Below, piece after piece: positions 1-10,758 of a stretch of 52,250 bases of DNA (the stretch's first letter is position 1; each line of letters starts with the position of its first letter). Source of the DNA: Bacillus sp. sid0103 (GTDB lineage: Bacteria > Bacillota > Bacilli > Bacillales_B > DSM-18226); contig NZ_JAHUWN010000040.1 of the NCBI RefSeq assembly GCF_019219025.1, forward strand, positions 1-52,250. Direction: 5' to 3'. Both the position numbers and the translations under genes were made by a program. Under the pieces are notes generated by a model. The model made no database searches. It was not told where the DNA came from and was given only the letters and a program-made list of their open reading frames with translations.

Positions 1-6
1 TAAATA

Positions 7-124
<118 letters not shown>

Positions 125-129
125 ACATT

Positions 130-160
130 AAAGACAACCCGAGAGGGTTGTCTTTTTGTT
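130..160 (+). terminator. Terminator of the upstream rRNA operon
   Basis: Perfect 10-bp stem AAGACAACCC / GGGTTGTCTT with a GAGA tetraloop (131-154), then a T-rich tail. It closes transcription just after the 5S gene. Confidence 0.95.
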
Positions 161-245
161 GTTGTAACTGTTCGGATATTAGGTGATGAGTGAGTTAATA
201 ATGGTGAAAATGAGGAAGTAAGTGATGAGGTAGGCACTATTTAGT

Positions 246-418
246 TTCACAGCGCCCGTGAACGAAGAAAAAGTATAGAACGGTCCCTCTAAAGGGTTCA
301 CAGTGCCCGTGAACGAAGAAAAAAGCACAGAAGGGGCACTCTAAAGGGTTCACAGTGCCCATGCATAAAGAAAAAAGCACAGAACGGTCCCTCTGAAGGG
401 TTCACAGTTACCGTACAG
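246..418. repeat. Tandem array of about 3.3 hairpin-bearing 51/52-bp units
   Basis: Three units at 246-296, 297-348 and 349-400, plus a broken fourth from 401 to about 418. Each starts TTCACAG and ends near CTCTAAAGGG. Two small hairpins recur: TTCAC-N7-GTGAA at the unit start (extended to GTTCAC/GTGAAC at the second unit) and CCCT-CTAA-AGGG near the end. The third unit has lost the first hairpin. There is no spacer between units, so this is not a CRISPR array. I do not recognise the family. Confidence 0.85.
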
Positions 419-645
419 CTAAATAAATTCCGCGGGCGGACAATCTTGGAAAAGGTTACTTTTCTGTAAGGACAATGACGATGGTAAAAAAGTACGAAAT
501 GTTTTCAAAGAAATTACGAATAGACATACACCCAATCGCTGACTGTTACATACTATATTAATTAAGATGGCGCGAAAAAGAGTATTCTAAAAATTGTATA
601 CAAATAAAAATTTCCGGGCAGAATGGATGTATGGAGGTGGAGGGA
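419..645. other. Gene-free stretch before csfB
   Basis: No convincing gene. The last 50 bases include GTATA at 596-600 followed 16 bases later by GGCAGAAT (617-624), a weak fit to a sigma-F promoter. B. subtilis csfB is sigma-F dependent, so this is a candidate only. The upstream stretch 161-245 also holds nothing I can identify. Confidence 0.4.
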
Positions 646-849
646 TTGAGTTCATTTTTAGCACAGAAATACCATCAGGAAATGTGCGTTATTTGTGAGA
701 ATTTAAAACCAAAAGGCATACATCTATATACTTCTTTTATTTGTACAGAATGTGAAAATGATTTAATACAAACAGATACAAAGGATCCAAAATATAAATA
801 CTTTCTTAAACAACTGAAAAAAATAACCACTCCAGAAATTTTTTCATAA
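646..849 (+). CDS. csfB: Anti-sigma-G factor Gin (CsfB)
   Basis: Small zinc-binding protein that, in B. subtilis, is made in the forespore under sigma-F and holds sigma-G (and mother-cell sigma-E) inactive. Two CxxC pairs are visible, C14-x2-C17 and C33-x2-C36, separated by the IHLYTSFIC segment typical of Gin. The C-terminal DPKYKYFLKQLKKI...TP block also fits. I take TTG 646 as the start because GGAGG at 633-637 lies 8 bases upstream; the in-frame ATG at 631 overlaps that ribosome site. It gives 67 residues, close to the family length. It lies directly behind an rRNA operon as in B. subtilis, but xpaC and yaaN, which follow it there, are absent. Confidence 0.9.
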   Translation: MSSFLAQKYHQEMCVICENLKPKGIHLYTSFICTECENDLIQTDTKDPKYKYFLKQLKKITTPEIFS

Positions 850-876
850 AAGTCCGATGAGGACTTTATTTTTTTG
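849..876 (+). terminator. Terminator after csfB
   Basis: Stem AAAGTCC / GGACTTT (849-867) with loop GATGA, then ATTTTTTT. It overlaps the last base of the stop codon. Confidence 0.85.
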
Positions 877-954
877 CTTATAAACAATCAAATAGGAATG
901 AGAATGGTTTTTTGTTAGAATAAATGAGACTCTTAGAAGGAAGTAAACAATTGA

Positions 955-2394
955 ATGAATAATCAATGGAACACACCTTTATATCATACGTTAATCCAAC
1001 ATAGTAAAAAGAAGCCGGTTTCCTTTCATGTCCCAGGGCATAAATATGGAGACATACTTCAACCTGAGGCACAGCACTATTTTAAGCATGTGCTACAAAT
1101 CGATGCTACCGAATTATCCGGGTTAGATGATTTACACTCACCTGAAGGTGCGATATTAGAGGCAGAAGAACTCTTAGCCGAACTTTATCAGACAAGAAAA
1201 AGTTATTTTCTTGTTAATGGTTCAACTGTTGGGAATCTAGCAATGATTATGGCGGCCTGTGAGGAAGGAACTAAGGTCCTCGTTCAAAGAAATTGCCATA
1301 AATCTATATTAAACGGTCTAGGCTTAGCAAAAGCGGTTCCCATTTTTCTAGAGCCTGAATTTAACCAGGAATGGAAAGTACCATCTGGGATCAGTTTAGA
1401 AACAGTCATTGAATCTATCAAATTATATCCTGATGCAAAGGCACTCATTCTGACCTATCCGAACTACTATGGAATGGGATTTGAATTACAAGAAATAATA
1501 AATGAAGCACATCGGCACGATATTCCTGTCTTAGTTGATGAGGCACATGGGCCGCACTATATCCTTGGCGGCCCGTTCCCGCCTTCTGCTCTTCAGCTGG
1601 GCGCAGATATTGTGGTGCAATCTGCCCATAAGATCCTTCCAGCGATGACAATGGGTTCCTATTTACATATTAATAGCGATTTAATCAGTCAGCATAAGGT
1701 AAAGGAATACCTGACGGTGTTCCAGTCAAGCAGCCCGTCCTATCCGATTATGGCATCCTTGGATGTGGCAAGGAATTATTTAAGTACGTATAACCAAAAA
1801 GATGTTACATTTCTATTAACTGAAATCAAACGTTTTAAGGACGAGTTAGCGAAGATTCCTGCTATCAGCGTGCTTGACTATCCTAACGATAACGGTGATC
1901 CACTAAAGATAACGATTCAGTCGCGGTGTCGTTTAAATGGATTTGAACTCCAAAAGAGATTAGAAGAGGCAGCTATTTTTACAGAATTAGCCGACCCAAA
2001 TAATGTCCTCTTTATTCTGCCATTATTAAAAGATGGACAATGTTTCCCATTAGATGAAACCATTTTGAAAATAAAAGAGGTACTATCTGATGTACCATCC
2101 ATTAATCGAGAAGAGGTATTTGTGTTGGCTGGACAGAAAATCTCGATGTTGGCGGTTACCTTTAAAGAAATGGAGAAGTTAGCGCTAAAAGAAGAGCCCA
2201 TTTCCGATGCACTAGGAGAGGTATGCGCTGAAACCATTATTCCATACCCACCAGGTATTCCGCTGCTGCTAAAGGGTGAAAGGATTACAAAAAATAAGCT
2301 TAGCCAGCTGTCCCTTTTGTTAACAACCGGTGCAAGGTTTCAAGGAGGATCCTTATTAAAGGATGGGATGATCAAGACTTATATTACAACTTAA
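955..2394 (+). CDS. yaaO: PLP-dependent Orn/Lys/Arg decarboxylase family protein (YaaO)
   Basis: Fold-type I pyridoxal-phosphate enzyme of the ornithine/lysine/arginine decarboxylase class, 479 residues. The N-terminal HVPGHK motif (25-30), the NGST cofactor loop (88-91), the aspartate motif DEAHG (D195) and the cofactor lysine in SAHK (K226) are all visible. The C-terminal segment EVCAETIIPYPPGIPLL matches the family's C-terminal domain. Which basic amino acid it decarboxylates cannot be read from sequence. ATG 955 has AGAAGGAAG upstream, and TG-T-TAGAAT at 913-921 could be an extended -10 promoter. It is followed 32 bases later by tmk, as in B. subtilis, and probably shares its transcript. 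Confidence 0.92.
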   Translation: MNNQWNTPLYHTLIQHSKKKPVSFHVPGHKYGDILQPEAQHYFKHVLQIDATELSGLDDLHSPEGAILEAEELLAELYQTRKSYFLVNGSTVGNLAMIMAACEEGTKVLVQRNCHKSILNGLGLAKAVPIFLEPEFNQEWKVPSGISLETVIESIKLYPDAKALILTYPNYYGMGFELQEIINEAHRHDIPVLVDEAHGPHYILGGPFPPSALQLGADIVVQSAHKILPAMTMGSYLHINSDLISQHKVKEYLTVFQSSSPSYPIMASLDVARNYLSTYNQKDVTFLLTEIKRFKDELAKIPAISVLDYPNDNGDPLKITIQSRCRLNGFELQKRLEEAAIFTELADPNNVLFILPLLKDGQCFPLDETILKIKEVLSDVPSINREEVFVLAGQKISMLAVTFKEMEKLALKEEPISDALGEVCAETIIPYPPGIPLLLKGERITKNKLSQLSLLLTTGARFQGGSLLKDGMIKTYITT

Positions 2395-2426
2395 GAGAGA
2401 TTATACAGTTTTGGAGGTTTATTTAG

Positions 2427-3062
2427 ATGAATAGCGGTATATTTATAACATTTGAGGGCCCTGATGGGGCAGGAAAGACAACCATTATTAATATGGTGGC
2501 AGAGCAGTTGGGAGACGTACTATTAACCAGAGAACCAGGTGGGATTGATATTGCGGAGCAAATCCGCGCCGTTATTTTAGACAAAGAGAATACCGCCATG
2601 GATCCTCGGACCGAGGCATTACTCTATGCAGCGGCAAGAAGGCAGCATTTGATCGAAAAGGTAAAGCCCGCATTAGATGAGGGGAAAGTTGTGTTGTGTG
2701 ACCGATTTGTTGATAGTTCTCTAGCTTACCAAGGCTATGCACGCGGATTAGGAATCGATGAGGTGTTTGCGATTAATCAATTTGCAATTGAGAACTTGAT
2801 GCCACAACTCACGATCTACTTTGATATTGAATCAGAGTTAGGTTTACAACGAATAAACAAAAATAAAGGCCGTGAAATTAATCGTTTGGATTTAGAAGAC
2901 TTAGAATTCCATCAAAAGGTGAGAGCTGGCTACCAACTATTAATCAAACGATTTCCCGACCGTTTCCGGATAATCGATGCTTCCGCTACAGTGGAGAATG
3001 TGTACAAGGAAACAGTTAAAGTCATAGAGGATACATTAGCAAAAAGAAAGCCTTCACTATAG
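2427..3062 (+). CDS. tmk: Thymidylate kinase
   Basis: Phosphorylates dTMP to dTDP with ATP, an essential step of dTTP supply in the cytosol. The P-loop GPDGAGKT spans residues 11-18 (K17). The DR(F/Y) substrate motif occurs in [16 protein letters not shown], and the LID region [10 protein letters not shown] carries arginines typical of the Gram-positive enzyme. The 211-residue length is normal. TGGAGG precedes the ATG. The stop codon lies inside the following terminator. It sits between yaaO and darA, the conserved Bacillus order. Confidence 0.98.
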   Translation: MNSGIFITFEGPDGAGKTTIINMVAEQLGDVLLTREPGGIDIAEQIRAVILDKENTAMDPRTEALLYAAARRQHLIEKVKPALDEGKVVLCDRFVDSSLAYQGYARGLGIDEVFAINQFAIENLMPQLTIYFDIESELGLQRINKNKGREINRLDLEDLEFHQKVRAGYQLLIKRFPDRFRIIDASATVENVYKETVKVIEDTLAKRKPSL

Positions 3063-3073
3063 GGCTTTTTTTT
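3047..3073 (+). terminator. Terminator overlapping the end of tmk
   Basis: Stem AAAGCC (3047-3052) / GGCTTT (3063-3068) followed by a run of T. The left arm is inside the tmk coding sequence and the stop codon lies in the loop. Confidence 0.8.
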
Positions 3074-3118
3074 ATCCGAAAAGAATCTGTCATTCCGAAT
3101 GTAAGTAAGTCTGTTACC

Positions 3119-3127
3119 TGTTATAAT
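3119..3127 (+). promoter_or_regulatory. Extended -10 promoter for darA-holB
   Basis: TG-T-TATAAT (3119-3127) is a perfect extended -10 sigma-A element 45 bases before darA. No good -35 hexamer is visible, as is common for extended -10 promoters. Confidence 0.65.
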
Positions 3128-3151
3128 ATAGGAAACAAAACTAGATTTTAG

Positions 3152-3502
<351 letters not shown>

Positions 3503-3543
3503 CCTAAACAATAGATCCGTTACTATTTTAAAGTTAGTGAGTG

Positions 3544-4557
3544 ATGAACTTGGGAAAATCATGGGAGCAACTAGAAGAGCTTCAGCCAACTGTATTAAAA
3601 ATGTTAAAAAACAGTTTAGTGAAAAATCGAGTGGCCCATGCATACCTTCTTGAGGGCATCAGAGGGACAGGCAAGCGGGAAATTGCGTTGTTGCTGACAA
3701 AGTCCTTATTTTGCGAAGCACTCGTTGATCACTATAGACCTTGTGAGGAATGCAACAATTGCCGACGGATTAATCATGGTAACCATCCTGATGTGCATAT
3801 TGTGGAGCCGGAGGGATTATCGATTAAGGTTGACCAAATAAGAAACCTGCAGGTGGAGTTTTCCAAAAAGGGATTAGAATCTTTGAAAAAAGTTTATTTG
3901 CTTGTGCATGCGGATAAAATGAGTGTCAGTGCGTCCAATAGTTTATTGAAATTTTTAGAGGAACCAAACCCAGGGACGGTTGCTTTTCTCTTAACAGAAC
4001 AACCGCAGAAAATTTTACCAACCATCCTTTCAAGATGCCAAATACTAACATTTCATCCATTATCACCACACGTGATGATTAAACAATTGGTGGAAAACGG
4101 CGTGGAGCCGCAGAAGGCCCCGCTGCTGGCTCAATTAACCAATAGTTTGGATGAAGCACAAAAATTAAATGTCGATGAATGGTTTGCACAAGCCCAAAAA
4201 ATAGTGGTAAAATTATATGAGGTGTTGAAAAAAAATCCGTTGGATGCAATGGTAACGCTTCAAACAGACTGGTTTTCACACTTTAAAGAGAAAGAACAGA
4301 TTCATCGTGGTTTAGACCTTTTACTTCTTATTTTTAAGGATTTACTATATATACAATTAGATAGGCAGGAGCAGATTGTTTTTCGAGAGGAAATTGAACG
4401 GCTACAGCAATTTGCATTGCAAACATCTGGACGGCGCATATCGGATCAAATGTCAGCTATCCTAGATGCAAAGAGGAAGCTGGAGAGGAATATGAATCCT
4501 CAGCTGATGATGGAACAGCTTGTGTTAAAATTGCAGGAGGGATCTTCATTTGTATGA
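3544..4557 (+). CDS. holB: DNA polymerase III delta-prime subunit
   Basis: Delta-prime subunit of the sliding-clamp loader, an AAA+ protein that loads the replication clamp with DnaX and delta. Visible are the degenerate P-loop GIRGTGK (K44), a zinc motif of four cysteines (C57, C67, C70, C73), the LLKFLEEP segment and the SRC motif in ILSRCQ. The start is uncertain: GTG 3541, ATG 3544 and TTG 3550 are all in frame and none has a strong ribosome site; TTG 3550 would give the length I recall for B. subtilis. The C-terminal end overlaps ricT by 8 bases, implying coupled translation. Confidence 0.95.
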   Translation: MNLGKSWEQLEELQPTVLKMLKNSLVKNRVAHAYLLEGIRGTGKREIALLLTKSLFCEALVDHYRPCEECNNCRRINHGNHPDVHIVEPEGLSIKVDQIRNLQVEFSKKGLESLKKVYLLVHADKMSVSASNSLLKFLEEPNPGTVAFLLTEQPQKILPTILSRCQILTFHPLSPHVMIKQLVENGVEPQKAPLLAQLTNSLDEAQKLNVDEWFAQAQKIVVKLYEVLKKNPLDAMVTLQTDWFSHFKEKEQIHRGLDLLLLIFKDLLYIQLDRQEQIVFREEIERLQQFALQTSGRRISDQMSAILDAKRKLERNMNPQLMMEQLVLKLQEGSSFV

Positions 4558-5377
4558 TGTTGTAGGAGTACGCTTTAAAAAAGCGGGGAAAATCTATTAT
4601 TTTGATCCAGGGGACCTCTCCATTGAAAAAGACGACTTTGTGATTGTAGAAACAGTTCGTGGAGTAGAGTATGGAAAAGCAGTAATCGCTCGGAAACAAG
4701 TTGAGGAGAATGATGTCGTCCTTCCGCTCAAAAAAGTGGTTAGAATTGCCGACCCAAAGGATAAAATGATTGTTGAGGAGAATAAACAAGCCGCGAAGGA
4801 AGCTTATGAGGTTTGTAATGAAAAAGTGAATGAGCATCAGCTGGATATGAAACTAGTCGATGTTGAATATACATTTGATCGAAACAAAGTCATCTTCTAT
4901 TTTACAGCTGATGGAAGAGTTGATTTCCGTGAGCTTGTGAAGGATTTAGCAGCTATTTTTCGGACGAGAATTGAATTACGCCAGATTGGTGTCCGTGATG
5001 AAGCGAAAATGCTTGGCGGTATAGGTCCATGTGGAAGAATGCTGTGCTGTTCTACTTTCTTAGGGGATTTCGACCCAGTTTCAATCAAAATGGCAAAGGA
5101 TCAAAACCTATCTTTAAATCCTACAAAAATATCTGGATTATGCGGCAGACTAATGTGCTGTTTAAAATATGAAAATGATGAATATGAATCTGCTAAAGCA
5201 TTGCTTCCGGATTTGGGAGAAATCATTGAAACACCACAAGGTAAAGGAAAAGTAGTAGGATTAAATATATTAGAGCGGGTACTACAGGTTGAACTAAAGG
5301 AACAGGAACGTGTTCTGGAGTATACCTTGGAGGAAATCAATAAAGAAGGTGCCTTTTCTATACAATCCACAGATTAA
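4550..5377 (+). CDS. ricT: RicT (YaaT), PSP1-domain regulator of RNA processing and sporulation
   Basis: RicT with RicA and RicF forms an iron-sulfur complex that, in B. subtilis, assists RNase Y and promotes sporulation, competence and biofilm formation. The PSP1 domain covers most of the 275 residues. Two cysteine clusters, GPCGRMLCC and GLCGRLMCC, are characteristic. The start is TTG 4550 with AGGAGG at 4535-4540, nine bases upstream, inside the end of holB. The sequence [20 protein letters not shown] at the start fits the family. Confidence 0.96.
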   Translation: MYDVVGVRFKKAGKIYYFDPGDLSIEKDDFVIVETVRGVEYGKAVIARKQVEENDVVLPLKKVVRIADPKDKMIVEENKQAAKEAYEVCNEKVNEHQLDMKLVDVEYTFDRNKVIFYFTADGRVDFRELVKDLAAIFRTRIELRQIGVRDEAKMLGGIGPCGRMLCCSTFLGDFDPVSIKMAKDQNLSLNPTKISGLCGRLMCCLKYENDEYESAKALLPDLGEIIETPQGKGKVVGLNILERVLQVELKEQERVLEYTLEEINKEGAFSIQSTD

Positions 5378-5390
5378 CGAGGTGGAAGAC

Positions 5391-5762
5391 GTGGATAAAA
5401 AAGAAATATTTGAATCAGTAAGTAATATGGAAACACAAATTGGCCATCTTTACCAAAAGCTAGGGGAATTAAAGCAGCATTTAGCCGAAATACTAGAAGA
5501 GAATCATTATTTAAAGCTTGAAAATGAACATTTGAGACGCCGTTTAGATGTAACGACTGAACAGGAAAAGAAAGTTACAGGGAATAAAAAAGGGACAGCC
5601 GTTTCCGAGACGACTGGTGTAAAGCCATTTGATGTCGGGGAAGGATATGATAACCTTGCCCGTCTATATCAAGAAGGTTTTCATATTTGTAACCTTCATT
5701 TTGGAAGTTTACGCAAGGAAGGCGATTGTTTATTCTGTCTTTCCTTTCTTAATAAGAAATAA
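5391..5762 (+). CDS. yabA: Replication initiation control protein YabA
   Basis: Negative regulator of DnaA that bridges DnaA and the DnaN clamp to limit replication initiation. The chain has an N-terminal leucine-rich coiled coil (about residues 8-55), a variable linker and a C-terminal zinc-binding region with H98, C100, C113 and C116 in HICNLHFG...GDCLFC. GTG 5391 with GAGGTGG upstream gives 123 residues and the expected MDKKEIF start; the open frame extends upstream only through ricT. It is the fourth gene of the darA-holB-ricT-yabA cluster. Confidence 0.96.
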   Translation: MDKKEIFESVSNMETQIGHLYQKLGELKQHLAEILEENHYLKLENEHLRRRLDVTTEQEKKVTGNKKGTAVSETTGVKPFDVGEGYDNLARLYQEGFHICNLHFGSLRKEGDCLFCLSFLNKK

Positions 5763-5767
5763 CTTTA

Positions 5768-5795
5768 AGAGGCTGACAAAATCAGCCTCTATTTT
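5768..5795 (+). terminator. Hairpin terminator between yabA and yabB
   Basis: Perfect 9-bp stem AGAGGCTGA / TCAGCCTCT (5768-5790) with loop CAAAA, followed by only four T. It may give partial termination inside the cluster. Confidence 0.65.
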
Positions 5796-5822
5796 CATAC
5801 ATATAGCTGGAGGATGGATACT

Positions 5823-6566
5823 TTGGTGAATTTGAAAGATGATGAACGGCTTGATTATTTACTAGCAGAAAACTTAAGAATAATTCAGAGCCCATCCGTA
5901 TTTGCCTTTTCGCTTGACGCTGTTTTACTAGCAAGATTTGTCTATGTTCCGATTCAAAAAGGGAACTTAATTGACCTATGCAGCGGGAATGGGGTAATTC
6001 CCTTGTTTTTAAGTGCGCGAACGAAGGGACATATTACCGGTGTTGAAATACAGGAACGACTGTACGATATGGCAGTAAGAAGCATTGAATATAATGGCCT
6101 TGAACAGCGGCTGCAAATGATTCATGGTGATATCAAGGAGATGCCAAAACAACTGGGATATGGGAAATTTGATGTTGCCACATGCAACCCGCCCTATTTT
6201 ACAACAGCATCTAAGGAAGAAATGAATCCAAATGAACATCTTGCGATTGCCCGGCATGAAATTCTGTGTACATTAGAGGATGCAGTTAAGGCATCGAGCC
6301 AATTAGTTAAACAAGGCGGAAAGGTGGCCTTTGTCCACCGGCCTGGACGACTGTTGGATATCATTACATTGATGAGAGAGTACCGGCTCGAACCAAAAAG
6401 GATTCAATTTGTCTACCCGAAGAAGGGGAAAGAGGCTAATACCCTTTTGATTGAGGCAATTAAGGATGGCAGTCCGGATTTGAAAATACTCCCGCCTCTA
6501 TTTGTCTATAATGAGGACAATGAATACACATCCGAGATAAAAGAGATTTTATATGGAGAACAATGA
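5823..6566 (+). CDS. yabB: tRNA1(Val) (adenine-N6)-methyltransferase-like protein YabB
   Basis: Class I SAM-dependent methyltransferase of the YfiC/TrmN6 family, which methylates an adenosine in tRNA in E. coli; the target in Bacillus is inferred by family. The SAM motif [13 protein letters not shown] and the catalytic NPPY motif in TCNPPYF are intact. I choose TTG 5823 because GGAGG at 5809-5813 abuts the upstream ATG 5814 but sits nine bases before the TTG, and the resulting [14 protein letters not shown] matches the family start. The end overlaps yazA by 14 bases. Confidence 0.92.
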   Translation: MVNLKDDERLDYLLAENLRIIQSPSVFAFSLDAVLLARFVYVPIQKGNLIDLCSGNGVIPLFLSARTKGHITGVEIQERLYDMAVRSIEYNGLEQRLQMIHGDIKEMPKQLGYGKFDVATCNPPYFTTASKEEMNPNEHLAIARHEILCTLEDAVKASSQLVKQGGKVAFVHRPGRLLDIITLMREYRLEPKRIQFVYPKKGKEANTLLIEAIKDGSPDLKILPPLFVYNEDNEYTSEIKEILYGEQ

Positions 6567-6867
6567 CCATTTTTTTTATGTGCTTACCTGTAATGACGGT
6601 AGTTTGTATGGTGGATACACGAATAATCTTGATCGGCGGATTAAGATGCATAATGAAGGAAAAGGTGCAAAATATACACGGGGCCGAGGTCCGGTCCAAC
6701 TTACATACTTTCGACGTTACGAAAATAAAGGGGACGCACTCAGGGCAGAATATCAGTTTAAACAGTTACCTCGGAAGAAAAAAGTTGAGTTTATGCAAAA
6801 TAATAATGATATGTCTATAAACTTTGAAAACAGTTCAGCTCCAACGGCTAGGGGCTCGGGGGCATAG
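6553..6867 (+). CDS. yazA: GIY-YIG domain protein YazA
   Basis: Small UPF0213-type protein with a GIY-YIG endonuclease-like domain; the biological substrate is unknown. The YVL...DGSLYGGYT core, the [10 protein letters not shown] helix and [13 protein letters not shown] fit the family over residues 8-80. The last ten residues (S95-A104, [10 protein letters not shown]) are encoded by a remnant of an intergenic repeat, and the TAG stop also lies in it, so the native C-terminus has been replaced or extended. It overlaps yabB and precedes rsmI, as in B. subtilis. Confidence 0.93.
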   Translation: MENNDHFFYVLTCNDGSLYGGYTNNLDRRIKMHNEGKGAKYTRGRGPVQLTYFRRYENKGDALRAEYQFKQLPRKKKVEFMQNNNDMSINFENSSAPTARGSGA

Positions 6868-6892
6868 CCCTGGAACAGGTGTTTTCGCTTTA
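6836..6892. repeat. Internally deleted copy of the AGCTCCAGCGCC repeat, fused into yazA
   Basis: Left end AGCTCCAACGGCTAGGGGC and right end CCCTGGAACAGGTGTTTTCG resemble the two ends of the full copies at 13163-13281 and 16263-16400, but the middle is missing. It supplies the last codons and stop of yazA. Confidence 0.7.
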
Positions 6893-6914
6893 GTATTTGA
6901 AAAGGGTGATAGTG

Positions 6915-7787
6915 ATGTGGCAGCAAAAGAGTTTTGAGAATGAAGCAACCAAAGGGATTTTATATCTTATTCCCACTCCAATCGGCAATTTAGAAGATAT
7001 GAGTTTTCGAGCAATTCGATTATTAAAAGAAGCAGACTTAATTGCTGCAGAAGATACAAGAAATACAAAGAAGCTGTGCAACTACTTTGAAATTGGGACA
7101 CCTGTGGTCAGTTATCACGAACATAATAAAGAAACAAGCGGCGAAAAATTGATTCAAAAAGTAAAGGAAGGGTTGAAAATTGCCCTCGTCAGTGATGCAG
7201 GAATGCCAGCAATTTCTGACCCAGGTTATGAATTGGTATTAGCCGCTACCCTGGAAAAGGTGCCAGTTGTTCCCTTGCCAGGTGCAAATGCAGCTCTGAC
7301 ATCATTAATAGCCTCGGGGTTAACATGCCAGCCATTTTACTTTTTTGGATTTCTGAATCGAAATAAGAAAGAGAAACGAACGGAATTAGAAAGCTTAAAG
7401 TGGCAAGCGGCCACGTTAATCTTTTATGAATCACCGCATCGGCTAAAAGAAACCTTAGCGATTATGTTAGATGTACTTGGTAATCGCAAAATTGCAATTT
7501 GCAGGGAATTAACGAAAAAGTATGAGGAATTTATTCGCGGGACAATTGAAGAAGTAATTACCTGGACCAAACAGGATGAAATCCGCGGTGAATTTTGCTT
7601 GATTGTAGAGGGGACGGATCAGCAACAGGAGGAGACATTCAACTGGTGGCAAAATTTAACGCTTGAAGAACATGTAAATCATTATATTTCAGAAAAAATG
7701 CTTCCTTCGAAGGAAGCGATTAAACTAACGGCGAAGGACCGTGACATGAATAAACGAGATGTGTATCAGGCTTACCATGTCGAATAA
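6915..7787 (+). CDS. rsmI: 16S rRNA 2'-O-ribose C1402 methyltransferase RsmI
   Basis: Tetrapyrrole-methylase-fold enzyme that methylates the ribose of C1402 (E. coli numbering) in 16S rRNA at the decoding site. LYLIPTPIGNLEDMSFRA, AAEDTRNTKKL, LVSDAGMPAISDPG and PLPGANA are all family signatures. The frame is open from TTG 6897, but ATG 6915 is placed six bases behind AAAGGGTG and gives 290 residues, the usual size. It is the last gene of the rightward block and converges with abrB. Confidence 0.95.
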   Translation: MWQQKSFENEATKGILYLIPTPIGNLEDMSFRAIRLLKEADLIAAEDTRNTKKLCNYFEIGTPVVSYHEHNKETSGEKLIQKVKEGLKIALVSDAGMPAISDPGYELVLAATLEKVPVVPLPGANAALTSLIASGLTCQPFYFFGFLNRNKKEKRTELESLKWQAATLIFYESPHRLKETLAIMLDVLGNRKIAICRELTKKYEEFIRGTIEEVITWTKQDEIRGEFCLIVEGTDQQQEETFNWWQNLTLEEHVNHYISEKMLPSKEAIKLTAKDRDMNKRDVYQAYHVE

Positions 7788-7808
7788 TCAAGCGTTATGT
7801 ATATAGAG

Positions 7809-7842
7809 AAAAGCTCCAGCAAGTGCTGGAGCTTTTTATTAT
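7809..7842. terminator. Bidirectional terminator between rsmI and abrB
   Basis: A 12-bp stem AAAAGCTCCAGC / GCTGGAGCTTTT around AAGT, with A-run on one side and T-run on the other. It can stop rsmI transcripts rightward and abrB transcripts leftward. Confidence 0.92.
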
Positions 7843-8123
7843 TTTACTAATTCAAAGTTGTTTTGGATTTCTTGAAGTAATTGTTCTGCACCTTCACGGC
7901 TTAGAATCAATTTACCGCCTGCAAGAGTTAGATTATCATCAGATACTTCTCCTGTCACTTGGCAAGTCATATTTGGTTTGTATTTCTTTAAGATGATACG
8001 CTCATCATCCACATAAATTTCAAGAGCGTCTTTTTCAGCGATACCAAGAGTACGTCTTAATTCGATTGGAATAACCACACGGCCTAACTCATCAACTTTA
8101 CGAACAATACCTGTAGATTTCAT
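7839..8123 (-). CDS. abrB: Transition state regulator AbrB
   Basis: DNA-binding repressor of post-exponential genes (in B. subtilis including spoVG). The swapped-hairpin N-terminal domain GIVRKVDELGRVVIPIELRR carries the basic residues used in DNA contact; the C-terminal multimerisation part follows. The 94-residue length is normal. It is the only reverse-strand gene in the window. The ribosome site GAGAGGAG lies just upstream on the minus strand. Its promoter has two Spo0A boxes just downstream of the start site, so Spo0A~P repression is expected as in B. subtilis. SpoVT, further right, shares this N-terminal domain. Confidence 0.98.
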   Translation of the reverse strand: MKSTGIVRKVDELGRVVIPIELRRTLGIAEKDALEIYVDDERIILKKYKPNMTCQVTGEVSDDNLTLAGGKLILSREGAEQLLQEIQNNFELVK

Positions 8124-8171
8124 TTTTACTAGCTCCTCTCATATTATAAACATATTTTCTCTATCTATTTA

Positions 8172-8189
8172 TTCGTCATTATTCGACAA
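8172..8189 (-). promoter_or_regulatory. Paired Spo0A boxes in the abrB control region
   Basis: On the minus strand the sequence reads TTGTCGAA (8182-8189) and TGACGAA (8172-8178), two 0A boxes in tandem ten bases apart. They lie about 9 to 26 bases past the inferred abrB start site, the arrangement known from B. subtilis abrB. Confidence 0.88.
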
Positions 8190-8204
8190 ATTTTTCATAT
8201 CTCA

Positions 8205-8233
8205 ATAATACAAGAAATTCCCATATCCGTCAA
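8205..8233 (-). promoter_or_regulatory. Sigma-A promoter of abrB
   Basis: Minus strand: -35 TTGACG (8228-8233), 17-base spacer, -10 TATTAT (8205-8210). The two Spo0A boxes follow immediately downstream. Confidence 0.82.
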
Positions 8234-10575
<2,342 letters not shown>

Positions 10576-10585
10576 TTATGTAACT

Positions 10586-10616
10586 AAAGGCGCCTAATAT
10601 AGGCGCTTTTGCTTTT
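10586..10616 (+). terminator. Terminator after metS
   Basis: Stem AAAGGCGCCTA (10586-10596) / TAGGCGCTTTT (10600-10610) with one G-T pair and loop ATA, followed by GCTTTT. Confidence 0.8.
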
Positions 10617-10642
10617 GGAAACGGGCGCTTCTGCTATTAAAA

Positions 10643-10658
10643 TGTTCCACGTGTAACA
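10643..10658. other. parS: parS-like centromere site for ParB/Spo0J
   Basis: TGTTCCACGTGTAACA differs at one base from the Bacillus parS consensus TGTTNCACGTGAAACA and is a near-perfect dyad centred on CACGTG. It is intergenic, between metS and tatD. B. subtilis has an origin-proximal parS at about 4 degrees on its map, roughly where metS and yabD lie, so position and sequence agree. Binding is inferred. Confidence 0.8.
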
Positions 10659-10758
10659 ATTTTCGGGATATTTCCTTTTTTACATTATATTTTTTGACAT
10701 TAAAAGTCCGTAAGTGCACAATTTAGAGAAAAATAAGGAAAAGAGGTTCTTGCTTACT

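Noticed and set aside
246..418. Possible CRISPR array
   Set aside because: Units are contiguous with no unique spacers, they diverge from each other, and no cas gene is present.
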